Source of the DNA: Pedobacter sp. UBA2067
GTDB lineage: Bacteria; Bacteroidota; Bacteroidia; Sphingobacteriales; Sphingobacteriaceae
NCBI GenBank assembly: GCA_002333205.1
Contig: DDAD01000071.1
Location: forward strand, 2,090-8,199
Direction of reading: 5' to 3'
DNA: 6,110 nt
This document shows, in pieces, positions 1 to 6,110 of this stretch (position 1 is its first letter; every line of letters starts with the position of its first letter). The position numbers and the translations under genes are program-made. The notes beneath the pieces are model-generated. The model was not told where the DNA came from and did no database searches. It saw only the letters and a list, made by a program, of their open reading frames with translations.

Positions 1-57
1 GAGCCATAAATGTATTTGTCCGATCCAATATCTCAGGTTTTTTTTCTTTTTCACGAT

Positions 58-2496
58 CTAGAATTTGTAAGCAACACTAACTCTGTAATTTCTTGGTGCC
101 TCTGCCTGCCAGGAGTATGCCGGCTGGCTATAGTCAGGCGCATTCCAATAATTTGAATAATATCCACCTGAATACAGGTATTTGTCCAAGACGTTAAATA
201 CGTTTCCAGTAATTCTTAATCCATGACCTTCCCAGAATAAGCCTGCATCCAATTTGAAATAGTTCGGTAAGTTCTGCTCTGTTTGGTTCGAATTGTAGGT
301 GTTAGTTGCACGGCCTGCTAGGTGGGTGAAGCCAGAAGAAATTCCAGTACCCTTAAGCACTCCGCTTTGAATGGTGTAGCTCAACCATGCATTGGAAGTG
401 TGTTTGGCAAAGCCGGGTACAACCTGGCCCACAAACATGCTGGTTACGCCTTCAGCAACTTCAGTCACTTTGCCGTCTGTATAGGCGTAATTTGCGATCA
501 AACTTAAACCTCTCGCAAGTTCACCTTTTAAATCAAACTCAATCCCCTGTGCTCTTTTTTCGCCAACAACGATACTAAAGTTCTCTTTAATGGGATTATC
601 GGGGTTTTCGACATTGTTGGTCGGATCAGCAGCTAGCTCATTTTGTTTACGGATCCTGTATACCGATACGGTGGTATTCCACTTGCCATTCATCCAGTCT
701 TTTTTAATTCCGAGCTCGTAATTACTACCAGTGATCGGGTCGATCTTGCCACCACCGCGAAGAAAGCCGGTTTGTGGAATGAAAGCCTGATCATATACGC
801 CATATATCGAAGCATTCTTATCTAATGAAACACTAAGACCAACACGCGGCGTAAAGCGGTTCGCTTTATCAGGTGCGGCTCCAAAGGTTGATTGACTTAC
901 ACTAGAGTACCTTCCGGCAAGTGTCAAGCGTGCTTTGTTGTCAAAAAAGGCAAGTTCATCCTGCAGGTAGAAACTGGTATATTCCTGATCGAAAACGCCG
1001 CCCCCCGCAATTGCGCGTTCTTTAACGCTGCGGCTTCTGTCGAAATTCGCATAACCATTCCCCGGAAAACCATAGTCCGGATTATTCACGTCAAAGGGTG
1101 CGGATGGGAGGTCCAGATCATGCGACTGTCCCCAATCTGCATAATAGTTTTTCTTACCACCATCAAAACCTGTCAGAATGTTGTGGATAATGCCGCCGGT
1201 TTTGATCTTACCGTTCACGAAAAATTGGCCAAGCTTCATCGTTGCTTCCGCATCCCAAATGCCCACGTTCCTGATCAGTGTGCCATCGGCAAATACACTG
1301 GATGGCCAGGAGCTATTTCCGGTTTGTAGATATTTCGAGTACGCCACCTGTGCCGTTGCTTTCCAGTTATCGTTGAAATTATGCTGCAGGTTAACAAAAG
1401 CACTATGGTCATTCATTCTGGTCGGGTCTACACCTGGTTGTGTTAAGGTAAAGTCCCTCGGCAGGGTAGCATAGCCATTAGGAGAGAATAGGTAATAAGA
1501 ACCCACCTCCGTCATTTTGGCGTTTTGGTAAGCATATTCCGCAGTAATTTTTGTCGTGTTGGTAATCTGATAACTTACGGTAGGCGCAATGGTATAACGG
1601 TCGTTGTGCTCAAAAGGCCTGAATGAACCTTTGTTCTGCACAGCCGCATTAAAGCGGAATAATAACTTGCCATCATCCGTTAACCTCCTGTCTAAGTCAA
1701 CAGCTGTCCTATATAGGTCATAACTGCCAGCGGTAAATGAAACCTCACCACGGTTGCTTCCAGAAGGCTTTTTAGTTACCACATTGTACATCCCGCTAGG
1801 GTCACCATTACCCAGCATAAATCCCGCAGGTCCTTTTACAAACTCAACATGGTCTACAAAACTCATGTCCTCCGTTAGCGGGCCCCAAAAAGAAGTGACG
1901 AAATTAAATCCATTGCGCATGGCTTGAATTTGTGAGCCACGCATGGTGATGTTGGTATACATATCACCCCAGTGCTCCACCCGGGTTGCACCACTTACAT
2001 TCCTTACCAAGGCATCACTCATGCTGATTACCTGCTGATCGGCAAGGGTTTGTCCGCTGACGATTTGAATATTTTGCGGGATCTCTAGAATTGGCGCATT
2101 TAGGCGGAGTGAAGTGGAAGGCATGTCTACCTTATATCGTTTTACTTTACCAGCAATGACAACTTCTTTCAACTGATCTGACTTTTCTGATAGTCTAAAG
2201 TCTATAACCTGATGATCATTATTCCCGAGATTGATAGATTTCTCTTCTGATGTTAGTCCCAATGCAGAAACAACCACCAGGTAAGTCCCGGGCTTGAGCT
2301 TCGTGAATTGATATAGACCATCAACGTTGCTTTGTGTTGATATTGCCTCACCTTTGAGGCCTATAGAAACTGCTACTGCCGGATAACCATCGGCAGTGAC
2401 AATCTTTCCTTTAATGCTGCTATTTCGCTGTGCTTGTGCTTGGACGGAGAAACCTAAAACCAGTAGGACTGTCAAGATGCGGGTAAAGTGATTCAT
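58..2496 (-). CDS. TonB-dependent siderophore receptor (outer membrane)
   Basis: Complete 812-residue outer-membrane receptor that would import a ferric siderophore into the periplasm using TonB/ExbBD energy. Residues 1-22 are a signal peptide: basic start, hydrophobic LTVLLVLGF core, cleavage likely after AQA. Residues about 28-103 form a carboxypeptidase-regulatory-like beta domain (SIKGKIV, then NVDGLYQFTKLKPGTY), typical of Bacteroidota receptors. LKEVVIAG at 109-116 is the probable TonB-box equivalent. The plug spans about 125-243, with SMSDALVRNVSGA, TNITMRGS and, at 217-244, the strongly conserved VEFVKGPAGFMLGNGDPSG followed by NVVTKKP. The barrel runs to the C-terminal NYRVSVAYKF, ending in the aromatic residue expected for BAM-dependent insertion. 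Length and motifs fit the TonB-dependent siderophore receptor family (FhuA/FhuE/FpvA-like); the exact ligand cannot be read from the sequence. There is no N-terminal STN signalling domain, so sigma/anti-sigma surface signalling is not expected. The ATG at 2494-2496 is chosen because the signal peptide starts directly there. The stop is TAG, and no terminator hairpin is visible in the 57 bases beyond it. Confidence 0.95.
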   Translation of the reverse strand: MNHFTRILTVLLVLGFSVQAQAQRNSSIKGKIVTADGYPAVAVSIGLKGEAISTQSNVDGLYQFTKLKPGTYLVVVSALGLTSEEKSINLGNNDHQVIDFRLSEKSDQLKEVVIAGKVKRYKVDMPSTSLRLNAPILEIPQNIQIVSGQTLADQQVISMSDALVRNVSGATRVEHWGDMYTNITMRGSQIQAMRNGFNFVTSFWGPLTEDMSFVDHVEFVKGPAGFMLGNGDPSGMYNVVTKKPSGSNRGEVSFTAGSYDLYRTAVDLDRRLTDDGKLLFRFNAAVQNKGSFRPFEHNDRYTIAPTVSYQITNTTKITAEYAYQNAKMTEVGSYYLFSPNGYATLPRDFTLTQPGVDPTRMNDHSAFVNLQHNFNDNWKATAQVAYSKYLQTGNSSWPSSVFADGTLIRNVGIWDAEATMKLGQFFVNGKIKTGGIIHNILTGFDGGKKNYYADWGQSHDLDLPSAPFDVNNPDYGFPGNGYANFDRSRSVKERAIAGGGVFDQEYTSFYLQDELAFFDNKARLTLAGRYSSVSQSTFGAAPDKANRFTPRVGLSVSLDKNASIYGVYDQAFIPQTGFLRGGGKIDPITGSNYELGIKKDWMNGKWNTTVSVYRIRKQNELAADPTNNVENPDNPIKENFSIVVGEKRAQGIEFDLKGELARGLSLIANYAYTDGKVTEVAEGVTSMFVGQVVPGFAKHTSNAWLSYTIQSGVLKGTGISSGFTHLAGRATNTYNSNQTEQNLPNYFKLDAGLFWEGHGLRITGNVFNVLDKYLYSGGYYSNYWNAPDYSQPAYSWQAEAPRNYRVSVAYKF

Positions 2497-2771
2497 TTAT
2501 CTTATTTGGATTAATTCTTAATTACTCCAAAGAAAGATACTTTTTGGTGACAATCCAAACTATTTAGAATAAATCTGAATTAATATAGTGTATTGAGCCC
2601 TTAGGTTATCTCAAACGCTAAGTCCGTTCAAATGCATAGCTTTTCTGGTGTATTTGTACCTGTTAAGCCGGGTTCTGTTGGTAATGCAAGAAATCTAAAA
2701 TATTTGCTACAATTCAGATCTAGATGCTGCGCAAGCCGCAAACCACCTGAAATTTCATAGCTTTGTTTTCA
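2497..2771. other. Divergent intergenic region, no confident gene
   Basis: This 275-bp region separates the minus-strand receptor from the plus-strand metal-efflux genes, so it should carry promoters in both directions. The half nearer the receptor is A/T-rich. I looked for the Bacteroidota promoter pattern (TAnnTTTG with an upstream TTTG) and found only imperfect matches: TGTATTTG at 2649-2656 on plus, and TTTG elements with wrong spacing on minus (TAGTTTG, complement of 2557-2563). None is good enough to call. A 42-codon ATG ORF lies at 2632-2760 on plus; it has no recognised domain and is treated as a finding only. No Shine-Dalgarno-like sequence precedes either flanking gene, which is normal for this phylum. 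Confidence 0.6.
2562..2574. promoter_or_regulatory. Short A/T-rich inverted repeat, possible operator
   Basis: ATTTA and TAAAT form a perfect 5-bp inverted repeat around a 3-base GAA spacer. It lies 66-78 bases upstream of the receptor start codon, a plausible position for an operator or promoter-overlapping site. The arms are short and A/T-rich, so chance occurrence in this A/T-rich region is quite possible. It does not match a classical Fur box closely. The regulatory role is inference only. Confidence 0.15.
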
Positions 2772-3149
2772 ATGAAGCGCGTTTGGATATTCACCATACT
2801 GTTGGCCTTGCTTGCACAAACTACAGAATTACACGAGTTTGTAAAGCTTCCGATACTGTTTGAGCACTATGCCGAGCACCAGCAACGCAAATCAGATCTC
2901 AAATTCATGGAGTTTCTCTCTATGCACTATTGGGGAGATGACATGGATGATGATGATAATAGTCGCGACATGGAGCTTCCTTTCAAAAAGCTGGAGGCAA
3001 GCCATGTACCCGTACACTTCCTTCCGCCTAGAACTGGCATTAAACTTAAATCTGCAGTGTTTCAGATCCGGTTAGATCATCCGGAATATCTGCCCTTATA
3101 TACCCCGAATCCTGCGCTATCGGCTTTATTCAGGCCACCCTGTGCTTAA
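2772..3149 (+). CDS. Small exported acidic/His-rich protein preceding a metal efflux pump
   Basis: A 125-residue protein of unknown function. MKRVWIFTILLALLAQ is a signal peptide or single membrane anchor, so the remainder should be periplasmic. The body has candidate metal ligands: H21, H32, H36, H52, H78 and H82, plus an acidic run at 56-62 (DDMDDDD) and D66/E68. Visible blocks are VKLPILFEHYAEH at 24-36, FMEFLSMHYWGDD at 45-57 and MELPFKK at 67-73. From memory, not from a search, this resembles short Bacteroidota proteins often found just before CzcA/CusA-type pumps. The C-terminus is FRPPCA, a Pro-Pro-Cys tail immediately before the TAA stop. ATG at 2772 is preferred; an in-frame TTG at 2763 would add only three residues and breaks the compact signal-peptide start. 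The gene lies 107 bp before the pump gene on the same strand and is probably co-transcribed with it. A role in metal sensing, binding or translational control is inference. Confidence 0.8.
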   Translation: MKRVWIFTILLALLAQTTELHEFVKLPILFEHYAEHQQRKSDLKFMEFLSMHYWGDDMDDDDNSRDMELPFKKLEASHVPVHFLPPRTGIKLKSAVFQIRLDHPEYLPLYTPNPALSALFRPPCA

Positions 3150-3198
3150 TTGCTGCAAATAACGCTTAAAACCTTATTGTTAGTGACCCACATAGCAC

Positions 3199-3216
3199 CT
3201 TACAAACCATTGTAGG
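3199..3216 (+). other. Small hairpin between the small gene and the pump gene
   Basis: CTTACAA at 3199-3205 pairs with TTGTAGG at 3210-3216 around an ACCA loop, giving a 7-bp stem with one G-U pair. No T-run follows, so it is not an intrinsic terminator. It ends 40 bases before the pump start codon and could affect mRNA stability or pump translation, but the stem is weak and may be chance. Confidence 0.25.
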
Positions 3217-3256
3217 CGTTGCTGCGGTCAATTTGTTGCATTCTTAAAGCAAAATA

Positions 3257-6110
3257 ATGCTTGATAAAATCATCCGGTTCTCAGTACATAACAAACTGGT
3301 GATCGGCATCTTCATTGCACTGTGGACCATCTATGGTGTTTTTGAAGTTACCCGTTTACCGATCGATGCGGTGCCTGACATCACAAATGATCAGGTACAA
3401 ATTATAACCTCGGCACCATCCTTAGGTGCTCAGGACGTAGAACGTCTAATTACTTTTCCAATTGAACAGGCGTTAAGTAATATTCCAAAACTCAAGGAAA
3501 GCAGAAGTATGTCCCGCTTTGGCCTTTCGCTCATTACGGTTGTATTTGAAGATGGGGTCGACGTCTATTGGGCACGCCAACAGGTCACCGAAAGGCTCCA
3601 GCAGGTGGAGATGAATGAAAATGCCAGCACACCAGAGCTTGCACCTGCATCAACCGGGTTAGGTGAAATCTACCAGTATGTACTTCGACCTGACCCGGGC
3701 TTTGAAGATAAGTTCAGTCTTGCGGAGCTTCGCAGCATTCAGGACTGGACCGTACGTAGAAACCTGCTCGGAACTAAGGGTGTTGCCGATGTGTCTACCT
3801 TCGGCGGCGAACTGAAGCAGTACGAAGTTGCGGTGAATCCCAATCAGCTCAAGGCCTTCGGTATTTCTATTGCTGAGGTTTTTACCGCTTTGGAAACAAA
3901 CAACCAGAACACTGGAGGCGCATATATTGAAAAAGGGCCTACCGTGATGTATATCCGCAGCGAAGGCCTGGCCGGTTCAATAGAAGACATCGAAAATATC
4001 GTGGTTAAGACTGCTGCAAATGGATCGCCGGTACTGGTACGAAATATCGGTACGGTACAGTTGGGCTCAGCAATACGGTATGGGGCTTTAAACTATGATC
4101 CGAATGGAGAGGTTGCCGGCGGTATTGTGATGATGTTGAAAGGGGAAAACTCTTCAGATGTGATCAAGAATGTCAAAGCGCGTGTTGAAAGCATACAGAA
4201 AATGTTACCTGAAGGCTTAACGATCGAACCTTTCCTCGATCGTACCAAAATGGTTGACAATGCCATCGGCACCGTAGAGCACAACCTGCTGGAAGGTGCG
4301 TTGATCGTGATTTTTGTGCTTGTACTCTTCCTGGGTAACCTTCGTGCTGGCCTTATCGTTGCCTCCGTGATCCCGCTTTCCATGCTTTTTGCAATCATCA
4401 TGATGAATCTCTTCGGCGTAAGTGGAAACCTGATGAGTCTTGGTGCACTGGATTTTGGATTGATCGTCGATGGCGCGGTAATCATTGTAGAAGCCATCCT
4501 ACATCACATGCACTTTTCTAAGAAATACAGCAGTGTTAACGAAATATCTCAAAACGAACTTAATGAAGAGGTGGCCAGCTCCGCTTCAAGAATGATGAAC
4601 GCAGCCGTTTTTGGACAAATCATCATCCTGATCGTTTACCTGCCAATATTATCCTTAACCGGTATTGAAGGTAAAATGTTCAAACCTATGGCACAAACGG
4701 TGGCCTTTGCAATCCTTGGCGCTTTCATTTTATCCCTTACCTATGTACCGATGATCAGTTCCCTGTTCATTAGCAAAAAGATATCGCATAAACCGAACCT
4801 GTCCGACCGTGTAATGGAAAAGCTGGAAAATTGGTATATGCGAATGCTGAACCGCGCATTGCGAATGAAGCAGCTATTGGTCGGCATCGCCTTTGCCTTA
4901 TTTGCGATCGCCGTGCTGATGTTCACACGGATGGGTGGTGAATTTATCCCCCAGCTGGAAGAAGGTGATTTCGCCGTGGAAACCCGTCTGCTTGTCGGGA
5001 CAAACCTGAGCACCACCATCAACTCCTTTCAGCAAATCAGCGGCGTGCTGCAAAAGAACTTCCCGGAAGTTGAAAAAATCGTATCCCGCATCGGCAGTGC
5101 AGAAATTCCAACAGACCCTATGCCTATAGAAGGTGGAGATATGATCGTTGTACTTAAACCAAAAGCGGAATGGACCAGTGCCAGCAGTTTTACGGAACTC
5201 GCCAGCAAGATGTCGGCCGTGGTGCAGGAGGCTGCTCCAGGAGTAACGCAAAGTTACCAATACCCGGTACAAATGCGCTTCAATGAACTCATGACCGGCT
5301 CCAAGCAGGACGTCGTGTGTAAAATTTTCGGTGAAGATCTGAATACGCTTTCCCGCTATGCGGAACAGATCGGCGCCATCAGCAAAACCGTAGATGGTAC
5401 GGCCGACTGGTACGTTGAAAAGGTCACTGGTATGCCGCAGGTGGTCATTAAATACAACCGTGCAGAGATTGCAAAGTATGGCTTAAACATCAACGATGTC
5501 AACCGGACTGTAAATGCAGGTTTCGCCGGGGCAGCGGCTGGAAAGGTTTATGAAGGGGAGAAAAGCTTTGACCTGGTGGTACGTGTCGGAAATGCGAACC
5601 GGAAGAACATCGAAGATGTGCGCAACCTGATGATTGTTACCTCTGGTGGAAACCAGATCCCTTTATACCAGGTTGCTTCAGTGGATGAAGTAGAAGGACC
5701 AAACCAGATACAGCGTGAAGATGCGAAACGCAGAATTACCGTCGGATTTAACGTGCGGGGCAGAGACGTTCAGTCCGTTGTGGAAGACCTCCAGGCAAAG
5801 ATCGGCCAGAAGGTAAAACTGGAGCCTGGCTATAGTATCGTCTATGGTGGCTCTTTCGAGAATCTGCAACAGGCAAAAGAGCGTTTAACCATCGCCGTTC
5901 CGGTAGCATTGCTGCTCATTTTCGGTATGCTGTATTTTGCCTTCAACTCCCTCAAAGAAGCTGCCTTAATCTATACCGCAATCCCATTATCTGCTATTGG
6001 CGGTGTGTTCGCCTTATCCTTGCGCGATATGCCTTTCAGCATTTCTGCTGGGGTTGGTTTTATTGCCTTATTCGGCGTGGCGGTTTTAAATGGCATTGTG
6101 CTGATCTCCG
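3257..6110 (+). CDS. CzcA/CusA-family heavy-metal RND efflux pump (3' end outside window)
   Basis: The first 951 residues of an inner-membrane proton-driven RND pump that exports heavy-metal cations through a tripartite periplasmic complex. The start is firm: an in-frame TAA at 3245 lies just upstream of the ATG. Transmembrane segments are visible at roughly 12-30, 345-363, 366-388, 392-413, 446-468, 478-500, 540-557, 877-896, 904-922 and 928-951. Large periplasmic porter loops lie at about 35-335 and 560-870. TM4 carries DFGLIVDGAVIIVEA at 399-413. D399, D405 and E412 match the proton-relay/transport acids of CzcA (D402, D408, E415 in the Cupriavidus protein). This DFGxxxDGAxxxVE form is typical of divalent-cation exporters, whereas CusA-type Cu/Ag pumps have a GxMVDAA form. 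The second porter loop has RFNELMTG, where CusA has its copper-binding methionine in a DMLATG context; the aligned residue here appears to be Glu, as in CzcA. Divalent substrates (Zn, Co, Cd, Ni) are therefore favoured but not proven. The reading frame is intact throughout. A stand-alone pump would need about 80-100 more residues (TM11-12); a longer fusion is possible. Confidence 0.96.
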   Translation, partial: MLDKIIRFSVHNKLVIGIFIALWTIYGVFEVTRLPIDAVPDITNDQVQIITSAPSLGAQDVERLITFPIEQALSNIPKLKESRSMSRFGLSLITVVFEDGVDVYWARQQVTERLQQVEMNENASTPELAPASTGLGEIYQYVLRPDPGFEDKFSLAELRSIQDWTVRRNLLGTKGVADVSTFGGELKQYEVAVNPNQLKAFGISIAEVFTALETNNQNTGGAYIEKGPTVMYIRSEGLAGSIEDIENIVVKTAANGSPVLVRNIGTVQLGSAIRYGALNYDPNGEVAGGIVMMLKGENSSDVIKNVKARVESIQKMLPEGLTIEPFLDRTKMVDNAIGTVEHNLLEGALIVIFVLVLFLGNLRAGLIVASVIPLSMLFAIIMMNLFGVSGNLMSLGALDFGLIVDGAVIIVEAILHHMHFSKKYSSVNEISQNELNEEVASSASRMMNAAVFGQIIILIVYLPILSLTGIEGKMFKPMAQTVAFAILGAFILSLTYVPMISSLFISKKISHKPNLSDRVMEKLENWYMRMLNRALRMKQLLVGIAFALFAIAVLMFTRMGGEFIPQLEEGDFAVETRLLVGTNLSTTINSFQQISGVLQKNFPEVEKIVSRIGSAEIPTDPMPIEGGDMIVVLKPKAEWTSASSFTELASKMSAVVQEAAPGVTQSYQYPVQMRFNELMTGSKQDVVCKIFGEDLNTLSRYAEQIGAISKTVDGTADWYVEKVTGMPQVVIKYNRAEIAKYGLNINDVNRTVNAGFAGAAAGKVYEGEKSFDLVVRVGNANRKNIEDVRNLMIVTSGGNQIPLYQVASVDEVEGPNQIQREDAKRRITVGFNVRGRDVQSVVEDLQAKIGQKVKLEPGYSIVYGGSFENLQQAKERLTIAVPVALLLIFGMLYFAFNSLKEAALIYTAIPLSAIGGVFALSLRDMPFSISAGVGFIALFGVAVLNGIVLIS

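Noticed and set aside
37..52. T-rich run that might be a terminator tail
   Set aside because: No stable GC-rich stem precedes it on the plus strand, and for the minus-strand receptor it is an A-run, so it cannot be that gene's intrinsic terminator tail.
892..1474. Open plus-strand frames of 98-145 codons inside the receptor gene
   Set aside because: They lie antisense to a strongly supported receptor gene, have no recognisable domain and read as shadow frames.
2649..2656. TGTATTTG as a Bacteroidota -7 promoter element for the efflux genes
   Set aside because: It differs from TAnnTTTG by one base, and no TTTG was found at the expected distance upstream, so it is too weak to call.
2763..2771. 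Alternative TTG start for the small exported protein
   Set aside because: It adds only Met-Phe-Ser before an ATG that begins a well-formed signal peptide, and TTG starts are uncommon.
2943..2960. GAT repeat tract (microsatellite) in the small gene
   Set aside because: It is only about four repeats and simply encodes the acidic run; it is too short to suggest phase variation, and trinucleotide changes would not shift the frame.
4093..5272. Minus-strand open frames of 93-134 codons inside the pump gene
   Set aside because: They oppose an intact RND pump frame with conserved motifs throughout; their compositions look like reverse-strand shadows.

Overview
The window looks like chromosomal DNA from a member of the Bacteroidota, most likely family Sphingobacteriaceae (Pedobacter-like). 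This placement is inferred from three things. The outer-membrane receptor has a carboxypeptidase-regulatory-like N-terminal domain ahead of its plug. Strong Shine-Dalgarno sequences are absent before all three genes. A short acidic/His-rich secreted protein sits directly before a CzcA-type pump. No phylogenetic search was possible.

Layout: positions 1-57 are downstream of the first gene and hold no recognisable gene or hairpin. Positions 58-2496 (minus strand) encode a complete TonB-dependent siderophore receptor of 812 residues. Positions 2497-2771 are a 275-bp intergenic region between divergent genes. It should hold the promoters for both directions and contains one short inverted repeat and a doubtful 42-codon ORF. 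Positions 2772-3149 (plus) encode a 125-residue probable exported or membrane-anchored protein of unknown function. After a 107-bp gap with a small hairpin, positions 3257-6110 (plus) encode the first 951 residues of a CzcA/CusA-family heavy-metal RND efflux pump, which runs off the window end.

How they work together: the plus-strand pair probably begins a heavy-metal efflux operon. The pump's transmembrane-4 motif is the DFGxxxDGA type known from divalent-cation exporters (Czc/Cnr-like), not the monovalent Cu/Ag CusA type. The membrane-fusion protein and outer-membrane channel would be expected beyond position 6110, or fused to the pump. The receptor on the opposite strand imports ferric siderophore. 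Its head-to-head position next to a metal exporter may be chance or may reflect coordinated metal homeostasis. No mobile elements, RNA genes or CRISPR arrays were seen. The parts are mostly familiar; the least understood is the small protein before the pump, which ends in a Pro-Pro-Cys tail.
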